A stretch of DNA of 64,000 nucleotides from the NCBI RefSeq assembly GCF_000260115.1, contig NZ_JH651379.1, positions 620,001 to 684,000 on the forward strand. The letters run 5' to 3'. This DNA is from Galbibacter orientalis DSM 19592 (GTDB lineage: Bacteria; Bacteroidota; Bacteroidia; Flavobacteriales; Flavobacteriaceae). The notes below the pieces were generated by a model. The model had not been told where the DNA came from. It saw nothing but the letters and a program-made list of their open reading frames with translations, and made no database searches. The first letter of the stretch is position 1. Each line of letters opens with the position of its first letter. A program made the position numbers and the translations under genes. Of this stretch, positions 9,183-18,051 are shown in pieces.

Positions 9183-9863
9183 CTAAGAACCAGATTTATA
9201 CTCATTTTTTAGCACTTCAATATCGTGTAGAAGTTGTTGGATATCTTCTTCTTTAGTGCCATCGTAAAAACCACGAATTTGTTTCTCTTTATCAACTAAA
9301 ATAAAGTTTTCGGTATGAATCATATCAAAAGGGCCGCCATCTCCAACAGTTTTAACAGCCAAATAACTTTTACGAGCAAGGTTATAAATCTGTTTTTTAT
9401 CTCCAGTAACCATATTCCATTTACTGTCAACAACCCCTTTTTCTTCTGCATACGCTTTGAGTCGCGGTACAGAATCTATAACAGGCGTAACCGAGTGAGA
9501 AAGCAACATCACCTCGGGATCGTTTATAATTTTTTCCTGAATTCTAACCATATTATCGGTCATCATTGGACAGATAGAAAGACAAGTAGTAAAAAAGAAA
9601 TCGGCTACATAAATTTTATCTTTATAATTGGCTTCCGTAATAGTATCTCCATTTTGATTTATCAATTTAAAAGGAGCAATTTTATGATACTTCCTAATGT
9701 ATTGCACACTAGTGTCCACCAATTCCGCATTCACCATAGAAGGTTCGTAAATAGCCAAACGCTCCTTTGGTTTTAGGGCTTGGTAAATTAAACTGATAAT
9801 AATTACCGAAAGCACAAAAAGGGTAATAAATAAGTATTTGAATTTGCTAAAGAATTGTAGCAT
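9183..9863 (-). CDS. SCO1/SenC/PrrC-family copper chaperone or thioredoxin-like protein
   Basis: 226 residues from the ATG at 9863 (an upstream ATG would add 12 unlikely residues). There is an N-terminal membrane anchor (KYLFITLFVLSVIIISLIY), then a periplasmic thioredoxin fold with the SCO motif FFFTTCLSICPMM (CxxxCP) and the distal His in DMIHTENFILVDK. SCO proteins deliver copper to the CuA site of cytochrome c oxidase or act as thiol-disulfide reductases. No oxidase genes are adjacent. The gene borders the repeat block at its 3' end and is followed on the other strand by rseP. Confidence 0.88.
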   Translation of the reverse strand: MLQFFSKFKYLFITLFVLSVIIISLIYQALKPKERLAIYEPSMVNAELVDTSVQYIRKYHKIAPFKLINQNGDTITEANYKDKIYVADFFFTTCLSICPMMTDNMVRIQEKIINDPEVMLLSHSVTPVIDSVPRLKAYAEEKGVVDSKWNMVTGDKKQIYNLARKSYLAVKTVGDGGPFDMIHTENFILVDKEKQIRGFYDGTKEEDIQQLLHDIEVLKNEYKSGS

Positions 9864-9963
9864 CTTGTTACATTTAATGTGCTTGCAAAAATACAACAAT
9901 AGGCAGGAAAAATGAGCTTTTTATCTTAAAACCATCATAAAAACTTAGGCATACTTGATTTTG

Positions 9964-9996
9964 ATTGTGCTATATAGAAGTAAAACGTTACTTTTG
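9964..9996 (+). promoter_or_regulatory. Likely promoter of rseP
   Basis: An exact Bacteroidota -7 element TACTTTTG (TAnnTTTG) lies at 9989-9996, 25 bp before the rseP start. An ATTG at 9964-9967 sits 21 bp upstream of it, close to the -33 TTTG consensus. Confidence 0.5.
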
Positions 9997-10021
9997 TCCG
10001 ATTGAAAATGAAACCTAATTT

Positions 10022-11347
10022 ATGAGTCCAATTTTAGTTAAGGCTATTCAACTTTTTTTAAGTTTATCTATACTTATTATTTTACATGAGCTTGGTCATT
10101 TTATTCCAGCCAAAATCTTTAAAACTCGTGTTGAGAAATTCTTTTTATTCTTTGATGTAAAATTCGCTTTATTCAAAAAGAAAATAGGCGAAACCGAATA
10201 TGGTATCGGTTGGCTTCCATTGGGAGGTTATGTTAAAATTTCGGGAATGATAGATGAGAGCATGGACAAGGAGCAGATGGCACAACCACCTCAACCATGG
10301 GAATTCCGTTCCAAACCAGCTTGGCAACGTTTAATTATTATGTTAGGCGGGGTTACTGTAAACCTTTTACTTGGTTTCTTTATCTATGCCATGGTATTAT
10401 ATGCTTGGGGAAGTAATGAAGTTTCTCAAAATGTTTTTCCAAATGGATTTGCAGTTGCAGATCAAATGGAGCAATATGGATTTAAAGATGGAGACAAAAT
10501 ATTAAAAATTGATGGCAAAGCTCCTGAAAATATACTAGATATAAGCAGATTGGTTGTTGTTAGAGGCATTGAAAATATAGAAGTAAAGCATCCTAACGGC
10601 AAAACTGAAACTTTAAGTTTGCCCGATACCTTAGGCACCTATTTATACAAACAAGGAGTTTTAAAACCTTTTACACCCCGTACAGCTCCAATTTTAGATA
10701 GTATAGTTCCCGATAGACCTGCTGCTATGGCTGGACTGCAAACTAACGACAGAATTGTTTCTGTAGATGGTAATGCTATTACTTTTGCTGATGAATTTTC
10801 CGACAAGCTAAAAAATGCAAACGGGAAGGCTTTAAGTCTTGTTGTTGAAAGAAATAAAATTACCGACACCATATCGGTTACTCCAGAAGAAGATAATACT
10901 ATTGGAATTTCCTATGGATATTCTTTAACTGAAAAAGATATTACCAAGAAAACATATAGCTTAGCGGAAGCTATTCCTGCAGGAATTAACTACGGATATT
11001 GGACCTTAAGAGATTATATAAGCTCCATGAAGTTTCTTTTTACCAAAAAAGGAGCTACAGAAGTAGGTGGATTTGGAACCATTGCGAAGCTTTTTCCTGA
11101 GACATGGGACTGGCAAGGATTCTGGCTTTCTACCGCCTTTATATCTATAATTCTGGCATTTATGAACATTTTACCAATTCCAGCACTCGATGGAGGACAT
11201 GTAATGTTCTTATTATATGAAATGATTACGGGAAGAAAACCAAGTGAAAAATTCTTAGAATATGCACAAATGATTGGTTTCTTTATATTAATTGCATTAC
11301 TTTTGTACGCCAACGGAAACGACCTTTATAAGGCGATTTTCAAATAA
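10022..11347 (+). CDS. rseP: Site-2 (intramembrane) protease RseP, M50 family
   Basis: 441 residues. The zinc-binding motif HELGH is at residues 22-26 in the first membrane helix. The second active-site motif (NILPIPALDGGH, with the LDG Asp) lies in the C-terminal helices. Two PDZ-type regions lie between, the second including IVPDRPAAMAGLQTNDRIVSV. RseP cuts membrane-embedded anti-sigma factors and remnant signal peptides. It is a single gene in front of tRNA-Asn, with no dxr or bamA neighbour visible, and looks complete and functional. Confidence 0.94.
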   Translation: MSPILVKAIQLFLSLSILIILHELGHFIPAKIFKTRVEKFFLFFDVKFALFKKKIGETEYGIGWLPLGGYVKISGMIDESMDKEQMAQPPQPWEFRSKPAWQRLIIMLGGVTVNLLLGFFIYAMVLYAWGSNEVSQNVFPNGFAVADQMEQYGFKDGDKILKIDGKAPENILDISRLVVVRGIENIEVKHPNGKTETLSLPDTLGTYLYKQGVLKPFTPRTAPILDSIVPDRPAAMAGLQTNDRIVSVDGNAITFADEFSDKLKNANGKALSLVVERNKITDTISVTPEEDNTIGISYGYSLTEKDITKKTYSLAEAIPAGINYGYWTLRDYISSMKFLFTKKGATEVGGFGTIAKLFPETWDWQGFWLSTAFISIILAFMNILPIPALDGGHVMFLLYEMITGRKPSEKFLEYAQMIGFFILIALLLYANGNDLYKAIFK

Positions 11348-11368
11348 AATAAAAAAGTTTATTTTTTG

Positions 11369-11399
11369 TTTGGTGTAAAGAAAAAAACATATATATTTG
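11369..11399 (+). promoter_or_regulatory. Promoter of tRNA-Asn
   Basis: A perfect Bacteroidota promoter: TTTG at 11369-11372, a 19-bp spacer, and TATATTTG (TAnnTTTG) at 11392-11399. Transcription would begin around 11406, some 65 bp before the mature tRNA. Confidence 0.75.
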
Positions 11400-11471
11400 C
11401 ATCCGCAAAACAGGAATAAAAAGCTTCTCAAGCAAGCATCTATAAAGGCTTAGAAGTATTTAAAAATAAAT

Positions 11472-11545
11472 TCCTCCTTAGCTCAGTTGGTTAGAGCATC
11501 TGACTGTTAATCAGAGGGTCCTTGGTTCGAGCCCAAGAGGGGGAG
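11472..11545 (+). tRNA. tRNA-Asn (GTT)
   Basis: A full cloverleaf: 7-bp acceptor stem TCCTCCT / AGGGGGA, D arm with AGCTCAGTTGGTTAGAGC, anticodon loop CTGTTAA with anticodon GTT at 11506-11508, T arm with GGTTCGAGCC and discriminator G. The genome continues GCA, so the CA of the CCA end is partly encoded. The 3' half is the attachment site of the island array. The tRNA itself stays intact because island A restores its 3' end. Confidence 0.97.
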
Positions 11546-11549
11546 CAAA
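11523..11549 (+). other. attL core of island A (tRNA-Asn 3' end)
   Basis: 27 bp beginning TGGTTCGAGCCCAAGAGGGG, running from the T arm of tRNA-Asn to just past its 3' end. They recur without a mismatch at 27,983-28,009. A degenerate third copy is at 39,508-39,528. Position and repetition define the attachment core used by the tyrosine integrase. Confidence 0.9.
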
Positions 11550-11552
11550 TTC

Positions 11553-11586
11553 AAATCCAGTCTATTCAAAATAGGCTGGATTTTTT
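11553..11586 (+). terminator. Intrinsic terminator after tRNA-Asn
   Basis: A 13-bp stem AATCCAGTCTATT / AATAGGCTGGATT with a 3-nt loop, followed by a T-run. The same hairpin follows the att copies at 28,015 and 39,532, so it travels as part of the islands' left end. Confidence 0.85.
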
Positions 11587-11682
11587 GCTTTATAACACTT
11601 TTGAAATGCAGGTTTAGCTACACTAACTGCATTTTACGTATTTCCACTAAAAAGTCAACTTGTTAAGTTTTTGAGAGAAAAA

Positions 11683-11724
11683 AGGTGTACATCTAGGTGT
11701 ACCTATACTAAATGTAAGGTGTAC
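11683..11724 (+). repeat. Three AGGTGTAC direct repeats in front of the integrase gene
   Basis: AGGTGTAC occurs at 11683, 11695 and 11717. The first two are 12 bp apart. In island B the matching place has AGGTGTCC at 28142 and 28154, again 12 bp apart. The position between att core and int suggests arm-type integrase or excisionase binding sites, or an operator of int (inference). Confidence 0.55.
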
Positions 11725-11775
11725 ATATCTCAAACCAAATTGTATGTCAATTGTTCAACTTAAAATCAATTGATT

Positions 11776-12984
11776 ATGCATCAAAATTCATTAACAATCT
11801 TATTTTACTTGCAGCGCGCAAGAATTAATCAAAAAGGGTTATCACCAATCAGGTGTAGAATTACTTATCTAGGGAAAAGAAAGGAATTTTCAACAGGTCA
11901 GTTTGTAAGCCCTGATGATTGGAATTCCAAAAAGCAGTTAGCAGTATCTAATGAAAAGAACAACTCCATTCTTAACGCAGAATTAGCACTGATTAGATCT
12001 AAAATTGAAAAAGCACATTTAAAATTACAGCTTGAAGAAAACGATTTTACAGTGGACGATATACTTCAAAAGTATCTAAATAAAAAAGTAAAAAAAGAGG
12101 ATGGTGTTATTAGCTATTTCAAAAAGTACCTAGACAAGCAAGAGAAACTTATAGGGAGGGATATTCAAAAAGCTACATGGAATAAATTTAACTACGTATG
12201 TACTCACGTAAGCTCGTTTATCTACAGCAAATACAAAAAGAAAGATTATCCTCTTGAAAAGCTAAATCAGCAGTTTTTAGATGATTTTGAATATTATCTC
12301 AAAACAGAGAAGAATCAACGCCAGATCACCATAAATAAAGCTATACAGCGCTTTAGAAAGCCTATGAGAATTGCTGTGTCAGAAGGATATATTGATCGAG
12401 ACCCTTTTTCTCTACACAAACCTAAAAGAGTAGCTAAAAGTGTAGTATTCTTAAATCAAGAAGAGTTACAGAAGCTAGAGAACTATATTTTACAACAAAA
12501 TAGATTAAACCTTGTTAGAGACTTATTTATCTTCTGCTGTTATACTGGGTTAGCATATAATGAAATGAACACCCTAAAAAGGGAACATCTAATTAAAGGA
12601 TTCGATGGTAATAAATGGATACAAATGAAACGTCAAAAAACGGGGAAAGATATATCAGTACCATTACTACCTAAAGCAAATGAAATAATTAAAAAGTACA
12701 CTTCAGAATCTGAATATGTACTTCCAAAAATGAGTAATCAAAAAATCAATTCTTATCTAAAAGAGATAGCAGCCATCGTTGGTATAGAAAAAAGAGTAAC
12801 TCATCATACAGCTCGTAAAACTTTTGCTTCTACCGTACTATTATATAATGACGTTCCTATGGAAATTGTAAGTGAACTTTTAGGACATTCAAGTATAAGT
12901 ATCACTGAAGGGTATTACGGAAAAGTAGTACAAAAGAAAGTTAGCGAACAAATGTACTCTTTATCGAAAAGACTTCAAAAATGA
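11776..12984 (+). CDS. Tyrosine recombinase/integrase of island A
   Basis: 402 residues from the ATG at 11776 (a TTG two codons upstream is the alternative). The N-terminal Arm-type/SAM-like region begins MHQNSLTILFYLQRARINQKG. The catalytic domain has HHTARKTFAS (HxxR), LLGHSSISITEGYYGKV (His and the nucleophile Tyr) and TGLAYNEM, where the first catalytic Arg is replaced. That replacement is seen in many Bacteroidota transposon integrases. It lies about 230 bp from the att core in the usual layout and would catalyse integration and excision at tRNA-Asn. It is the only complete integrase in the array and might also mobilise island B. Confidence 0.93.
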   Translation: MHQNSLTILFYLQRARINQKGLSPIRCRITYLGKRKEFSTGQFVSPDDWNSKKQLAVSNEKNNSILNAELALIRSKIEKAHLKLQLEENDFTVDDILQKYLNKKVKKEDGVISYFKKYLDKQEKLIGRDIQKATWNKFNYVCTHVSSFIYSKYKKKDYPLEKLNQQFLDDFEYYLKTEKNQRQITINKAIQRFRKPMRIAVSEGYIDRDPFSLHKPKRVAKSVVFLNQEELQKLENYILQQNRLNLVRDLFIFCCYTGLAYNEMNTLKREHLIKGFDGNKWIQMKRQKTGKDISVPLLPKANEIIKKYTSESEYVLPKMSNQKINSYLKEIAAIVGIEKRVTHHTARKTFASTVLLYNDVPMEIVSELLGHSSISITEGYYGKVVQKKVSEQMYSLSKRLQK

Positions 12985-13069
12985 AGCTATAATGAGGAAT
13001 ACCGTAATAAAACACAAAATCAAATAATTAGTTTTAACTTTTTAAAACATATTTAACACAGCAACTATT

Positions 13070-14326
13070 ATGCAAATGACTAAAAAACTCCTTAAAAAGT
13101 ATAGTTCGACTATATCAAATAAATTAAATGGTTATAAAATTTACTTAATAATAATATTTTTGTTAATTTTTATACCATTGCATTCACAGTATAATTCATT
13201 TAAAATCGAAAAACCTTATGACAAATATTCTAAGATTAATGTTGTTCAAGTCGATTTTAGAGATTATAGTACACTAGTACATCTTGAACTTATAAACGGA
13301 TCTGATATTGGGGAGTACTTTTACATTAATGAAAACTTTATCTTGAAAGACATAGACACAAATAAAGAATATAAGCTTTTAAATAGTTTCAATATACCTC
13401 TAGAAAACAGTAATACATTTGCATTTACTAAATCTTATGGAGAAAAAATCAACTTTACACTTGAATTTGAAAAAGCTCCTTCTAATCTTAAGAAATTTGA
13501 TTTAATTGAAGAAAAAGATAGTGATTCTGCCTTTAATATTTATGGAATTGAAATTAATAAAAGTGAGTCAACCGACATGTTGAACCTAAATGACTACATA
13601 GATGAAACTCCTATTAAGTATGTAGGCTATTATTATAAAGATGGTATTCAAATAAAACGTTTTATTGATGAATCAGGGGTAGAAATTGCTCTTTTCTTAA
13701 CACTTGATAATAGTTATGGAAAATACTTACGCGCTAATATTTTAATAAAAAATTTATCTGGAAATACAGTAAATATAAACCCCGAAAACATTACTGCGTA
13801 TTATATATCTAAATTAGGCCCCAATCAGTCTGAAGAAGCTAAGATTCTTAGCTATACAGACTATATGAAAAAAGTAAAAAGAAAACAAAATTGGAATGCC
13901 TTTGCAACAGCATTTAGTGAAAGTATAGCTGCAGCTGATGCAGGATATTCTAGCTCAACTACAAATTCGTCAACAGCAGCTTTTACAAGCTCATATGGGT
14001 CGGCTTATGGGTATAACGGGAATACGTTTACTAGCGCTTATGGTGCATCATACTCATATGGAAATGCATATACATCGAGTCAAACAAACTCATATGATGG
14101 CAATGCAGCTTATATGGCACAACAAAATGCAAATAAAAATATTGAAAACTTATCAAGGCAGCAATATCAAATTAAGAAATCTCTAAGCGATGGATACTTG
14201 AAAAGAAACTCTATCGAAAATCAAACAGAATATATTGGATATATCAATATTCCTTATAAAAAGAAATTTAAAAAAATAAGAATCGATCTACCACTTAATG
14301 GGGAGAATTATGTTTTTATATTCTAA
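13070..14326 (+). CDS. Exported or membrane-anchored protein with Ser/Tyr/Gly/Ala-rich segment, unknown function
   Basis: 418 residues. A positively charged start leads into one hydrophobic stretch (IYLIIIFLLIFIPLHSQ), a signal peptide or anchor. A beta-rich region follows. Residues ~290-345 are low complexity, dominated by Ser, Tyr, Gly, Ala, Thr and Asn with repeated SYG/AYG words, and then a Gln/Asn-rich helical stretch. I do not recognise a family. It stands between the integrase and the replication block. The aromatic low-complexity segment resembles sequences that mediate self-association (inference only). Confidence 0.7.
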   Translation: MQMTKKLLKKYSSTISNKLNGYKIYLIIIFLLIFIPLHSQYNSFKIEKPYDKYSKINVVQVDFRDYSTLVHLELINGSDIGEYFYINENFILKDIDTNKEYKLLNSFNIPLENSNTFAFTKSYGEKINFTLEFEKAPSNLKKFDLIEEKDSDSAFNIYGIEINKSESTDMLNLNDYIDETPIKYVGYYYKDGIQIKRFIDESGVEIALFLTLDNSYGKYLRANILIKNLSGNTVNINPENITAYYISKLGPNQSEEAKILSYTDYMKKVKRKQNWNAFATAFSESIAAADAGYSSSTTNSSTAAFTSSYGSAYGYNGNTFTSAYGASYSYGNAYTSSQTNSYDGNAAYMAQQNANKNIENLSRQQYQIKKSLSDGYLKRNSIENQTEYIGYINIPYKKKFKKIRIDLPLNGENYVFIF

Positions 14327-14401
14327 TTAAAAAAATTCAGAATTTTTTCTGAAAAACTCACTCTTAACCAACCCACAAAACACCCCACCCTTTTTTAGAT
14401 T

Positions 14402-14414
14402 TGGGGAGAATCCC
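14402..14414 (+). other. Short hairpin GGGGAGAATCCCC
   Basis: A perfect 5-bp stem with a 3-nt loop, 34 bp before the next gene start. It could be a leader hairpin or operator. Too short to decide. Confidence 0.3.
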
Positions 14415-14447
14415 CGTCACTAATATATAAATCTAAAAATATAAATC

Positions 14448-14792
14448 ATGGTTAAAGTAATTGATTTTAAGACTAGAACAAATGATGAGGGGGAAGAATT
14501 TAATGTCCTTATCGTACAAGGTGGGGCTGAGCCTATCAGAAGTCAGCAAACAGGTAAACTATACATTACAGCTAAAACAGCATCTGTACCATCTACATTT
14601 GATGCAGATACCTGTAAAAGCCTTATTGGAACTTCATTTGAAGGTTCTGTTAAAAGGGTAGAGTGCGAACCTTTTGATTATGTGATGCAAGAAACTGGAG
14701 AGGTAATAGAACTATCTCATCGCTATGAACTTGTTAATGAAGAAATGGAAATACTAGAAGAACAAACCTTACCTACAGAAGTAGTAAGATAA
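14448..14792 (+). CDS. Small beta-rich protein of the island replication block, unknown
   Basis: 114 residues, acidic, with no membrane segment. The predicted pattern is mostly strands (VKVIDFKTRTNDEGEEFNVL; GSVKRVECEPFDYVM; RYELVNEEMEIL). It is followed at once by an intrinsic terminator and then the RecA-like ATPase gene. Its size, beta content and neighbours would fit a single-strand-binding or OB-fold role, but no motif proves it. Confidence 0.7.
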   Translation: MVKVIDFKTRTNDEGEEFNVLIVQGGAEPIRSQQTGKLYITAKTASVPSTFDADTCKSLIGTSFEGSVKRVECEPFDYVMQETGEVIELSHRYELVNEEMEILEEQTLPTEVVR

Positions 14793-14818
14793 ATACTAAA
14801 ATACTTTAGTAACTATAT

Positions 14819-14849
14819 AAAGAGAGCCTATATGAGCTCTCTTTTTTTA
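14819..14849 (+). terminator. Intrinsic terminator
   Basis: Stem AGAGAGC / GCTCTCT with an 8-nt loop, followed by a run of seven T, just after the 114-residue gene. Confidence 0.8.
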
Positions 14850-14880
14850 TTTATAAACTATACAAAAAAAATATATACTC

Positions 14881-15750
14881 ATGAGATTACAGACAGCACA
14901 ACGTCAACAAGTACGACTTAAAATAGGGTTAAGTGGAGCTAGTGGATTTGGTAAAACTTATTCCGCTTTATTAATAGCATATGGCATCACACAGGATTGG
15001 TCTAAAATAGCCTTGATAGATACAGAGAATGGAAGTGGTAGTTTGTACGCTCACTTAGGCAATTATAATGTGTTAGAGCTTAATGCACCATATAGTCCAG
15101 AGCGCTACATAGAAGCCATTAAATACTGTGAAAAGGCTAAAATGGAGGTAATTATTATTGACTCTATTTCACACGAATGGCAAGGAAAAGGAGGATGTTT
15201 AGAGATACACGAAAAACTTGGAGGAAGATTTCAAGATTGGTCTAAAATAACTCCTCGACACGCTGCTTTTATAGATAGTATTTTACAGTCTAACTGTCAC
15301 ATTATAACAACTGCAAGACGTAAAATAGAATATTCATTGGACACAGATCAAAATGGAAAAGTAAAGGTAACTAAGGTAGGTACAAAAGAGGAAACTCGTA
15401 GTGGATTTGAATATGAACTTACAGTAAGCTTTGAACTTATCAATGACAATCATTTAGCTAAAGCATCCAAAGACAGAACAGGGCTCTTTATGAATAAACC
15501 AGAGTTTATTGTCAATCAATCCACAGGGAAAAAGCTTATTCAATGGTGCACTTCAGTCTCTAATATAGAAGATGTTAATAAGGAAATTAAACAAACTACC
15601 ACCATTGAAGGGCTAAAACATATCTATAATAAATATCCACTTTTTCAATCCAAAATAAAGAATAGCATTCTTACTCGCAAAAGAGAATTAGAAACTATTG
15701 ATGAACAAATAATTGAATCAGCTGAAATCACTAAAACAACAGAGAATTGA
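14881..15750 (+). CDS. P-loop (RecA-like, Sak4/AAA_24-type) ATPase
   Basis: 289 residues. Walker A is GASGFGKTYSA near residue 20. The DTENGSGSLYAH motif and Walker B VIIIDSISHEW lie around residues 45-105, followed by ITTARRK-type sensor residues. This arrangement matches phage and island RecA-like ATPases (AAA_24, Sak4 group) that handle single-stranded DNA in recombination or replication. The 3' end overlaps the next gene by 38 bp if that gene starts at its TTG. It sits with DUF3871 and the SF3 helicase in what looks like a replication-recombination block. Confidence 0.8.
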   Translation: MRLQTAQRQQVRLKIGLSGASGFGKTYSALLIAYGITQDWSKIALIDTENGSGSLYAHLGNYNVLELNAPYSPERYIEAIKYCEKAKMEVIIIDSISHEWQGKGGCLEIHEKLGGRFQDWSKITPRHAAFIDSILQSNCHIITTARRKIEYSLDTDQNGKVKVTKVGTKEETRSGFEYELTVSFELINDNHLAKASKDRTGLFMNKPEFIVNQSTGKKLIQWCTSVSNIEDVNKEIKQTTTIEGLKHIYNKYPLFQSKIKNSILTRKRELETIDEQIIESAEITKTTEN

Positions 15751-16720
15751 ACTAATTAAAACAACACCAAATATTATTATTTCTGAGGATGAAGTAATCC
15801 AAGAATCTCATGGTAATTTTATTGAAGCTAACACTTCTAAAGTAACCTTAGAGCACCTTAAAAAGGATTGTATTATCCCCGTATTTAGCAAGGACAACGA
15901 GACCACCATAAGTCATTATGAGTTTGTTAATTCAATTCATTCAGCCATATCAGAAATCTTCAGCAACAGTCTAATTTTAAAGCCAGATATAAGGGTTTCT
16001 CACGTTATAAAGGGTAGAGTTCCAACTGCCATTGGAAAGCCTGCAAAAGAACTGTTAGATCATGAGAAAACCATCTATTGGGAGCGCATGGCATTTATGT
16101 TTGAACTCCCTGAAATAACTCGTGTAATCAACGGAAATAAACTCACATTAATGGTGGGTGGAGTAAGAGCATATAATCTAGAAAACCTATACAGTAAAAA
16201 AGGTATGGAGAAATTTAAAATCTTCATTGGATTTAAGAATATGGTATGTTGTAATATGTGCATCAGTACAGATGGTTATTTTGGGGAATTACGTGTAAGC
16301 GCAATTGATCAATTGATTGAAAAATCATTAGAGTTATTTTCAACATATAATGTAGAAAGACACATGGAGGCTATGGAGTTTTTGGGTAAGCATCAAATAT
16401 CAGAAAGGCAATTTGCACATTTAATGGGGAAGCTTAAAATGGCTTCACACGCTCCTAAATTATCTAATAGAGAAAAAGGGGTATTTGATATTAATGACGG
16501 TCAAATCAACAATGTTATTAAGAATTACTACACAGATGATAACTTCTGTAAGGGCATGGACAACTCTTTAAATCTATGGAATCTCTACAATTTGTTTACA
16601 GGTGCCAACAAGTCAAGTTATATTCATAATAATATAGACCGCAATGTTGGTTCTTTTGAATTCTGTACTTCACTTGCAAATTCGTTAGATAGTAATGTGG
16701 GAAATTGGTTTTTAAATTAA
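15713..16720 (+). CDS. DUF3871-family protein
   Basis: 335 residues if the TTG at 15713 is used. No good ATG lies nearby, so the start is uncertain. The body matches DUF3871 as I know it from Bacteroidota mobile elements: RVSHVIKGRVPTAIGKPAKEL, VGGVRAYNLENLYS, FIGFKNMVCCNMCISTDG and GHxxISERQFAHLMGKLKMA. The two Cys around residues 175-180 and an even distribution of aromatic residues stand out. The family's function is unknown; it recurs next to integrases and RecA-like ATPases, which suggests DNA metabolism. Confidence 0.82.
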   Translation: MNQLKSLKQQRIELIKTTPNIIISEDEVIQESHGNFIEANTSKVTLEHLKKDCIIPVFSKDNETTISHYEFVNSIHSAISEIFSNSLILKPDIRVSHVIKGRVPTAIGKPAKELLDHEKTIYWERMAFMFELPEITRVINGNKLTLMVGGVRAYNLENLYSKKGMEKFKIFIGFKNMVCCNMCISTDGYFGELRVSAIDQLIEKSLELFSTYNVERHMEAMEFLGKHQISERQFAHLMGKLKMASHAPKLSNREKGVFDINDGQINNVIKNYYTDDNFCKGMDNSLNLWNLYNLFTGANKSSYIHNNIDRNVGSFEFCTSLANSLDSNVGNWFLN

Positions 16721-16824
16721 AAATTCTTGAGTAATTGAAAAGTGTGGATAAGTAAAAAAGCCACTTTTTAATCGTTTTAAGCACATTTTGAACACATACC
16801 ACATTAATAATATATAGCTAACAC

Positions 16825-17079
16825 GTGAAAAAACAAGAATTAATTCAACTACTCAAATATTCTTCTCCAACGAGTATTTGGGTAGTTTCTTATAAAAATG
16901 AACTGCAAGAGCTACAATGCCCAATTAAGGTAATAGCTATTAAAGATATTGGAGGTTTAAAGCAAGGAAAGATATATTCTGTAACCTATATAAAATTAGC
17001 TACCAATTTAAAGGTTGTATTCATAATAAAAGGACAACCCTACTTCTATTACCATTTTGAAATATTAACGCCTAGATGA
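16825..17079 (+). CDS. Small protein, unknown
   Basis: 84 residues from a GTG at 16825. Basic helical start (MKKQELIQLLKYSS), then a strand-rich part (SIWVVSY, KVIAIKDIGGLKQGKIYSVTYIKL, KVVFIIKG) that resembles a small SH3-like or tudor-like barrel. No family recognised. It lies between DUF3871 and the paralogous helical pair on the same strand. Confidence 0.55.
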   Translation: MKKQELIQLLKYSSPTSIWVVSYKNELQELQCPIKVIAIKDIGGLKQGKIYSVTYIKLATNLKVVFIIKGQPYFYYHFEILTPR

Positions 17080-17266
17080 TCTAATCAGTAGTTATGCTGT
17101 ATTTTTACTTTACAACTGTAAAGAATTTTGAGACGGTTTCTACTTTATCAAAAAACCACTGAAAAATAATGAGCTCAATAAAATGTATAATCCCTATTGT
17201 TTTACATGGGGGTTGTATATTTTTATAAAAAACTTGACAACTTGTCTAATTACAAATAATATTCAT

Positions 17267-18031
17267 ATGAACCATGTTTTGATTACAGATTTTAAAAGTG
17301 ATAGTACATATTTAAAGCTTCAAAATAGATTCTTGAAGAAATGTGATGCAGGTTCTTTCTATAACAAACAATTTAAAGAGCCAAGGAGGGAAGATTTTGA
17401 TATAAAGTATAATGAAGGTGAGATAGTATTTAGGAATGATGAATTATTTTCAAAAGATAAATATATTACTGTTTCGTTTCATAAATGGCTAGTTAAAAGA
17501 ATGAATGTCTTGGCTCAAAATTACATTACATCTTTTAAAGAAATATTGGAAGAAAGACTAATTCTAGACGAAGATCAAGTCAAGTTATTAGCCAAGAAGT
17601 ATGTCATGGAGGCTATTGAAGTTGAGGAATATGTAAAGAATTCCCAATACCTCAATTATGAATTAAAAAATAAGCTTAAAAATCAGATAAGTAAAATTAT
17701 AGAATACTTATCCCAAATTCACGTCTTATCAAATTATGGGATTGACGATAGAATAAAAATAAATGCCAATAAAAATGACTTACTCCTTTTATTCTTACTG
17801 CTTAGGGAGCATAAATTTATAGATTGCCCCTATGATTCAGAGCTAGGTTTCTTAATAGAAAAATCATTTATGTTCTATGATGAAAAAACGGAAGAATACA
17901 AGTATATACAAAAGGCAGGAAAAGAACTCAACAATATAAAGAATAACAACAAGCCAGTAGAGAAATCGTTTAAAAGATTAAAAAAAATCCTTACCTCTAT
18001 AATTGAATCCAATGATATAGACTCAAATTAA
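17267..18031 (+). CDS. Helical island protein, paralogue 1 (RteC-like C-terminus possible)
   Basis: 254 residues from the ATG at 17267. The frame is open further upstream, but the extra 28 residues look non-coding. It is rich in Lys, Glu, Leu and Asn and predicted mostly helical, with no signal peptide. The C-terminal third reads KINANKNDLLLLFLLLREHKFI...ELGFLIEKSFMFYDE, a layout seen in RteC-type regulators of Bacteroidota transposons, where RteC promotes excision. That link is weak. The next gene is a clear paralogue of it (NKxDLxxLFxLLRxHKxI), so the pair arose by tandem duplication. Confidence 0.65.
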   Translation: MNHVLITDFKSDSTYLKLQNRFLKKCDAGSFYNKQFKEPRREDFDIKYNEGEIVFRNDELFSKDKYITVSFHKWLVKRMNVLAQNYITSFKEILEERLILDEDQVKLLAKKYVMEAIEVEEYVKNSQYLNYELKNKLKNQISKIIEYLSQIHVLSNYGIDDRIKINANKNDLLLLFLLLREHKFIDCPYDSELGFLIEKSFMFYDEKTEEYKYIQKAGKELNNIKNNNKPVEKSFKRLKKILTSIIESNDIDSN

Positions 18032-18051
18032 TAACATATAATGGTAACTTT

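Noticed and set aside
9315-9776. 153-codon plus-strand frame opposite the SCO gene
   Set aside because: An antisense shadow. The SCO frame has a membrane anchor and the CxxxCP motif.
13938-14186. 82-codon frame inside the low-complexity part of the exported island protein
   Set aside because: An out-of-frame shadow of the repeated Ser/Tyr codons.
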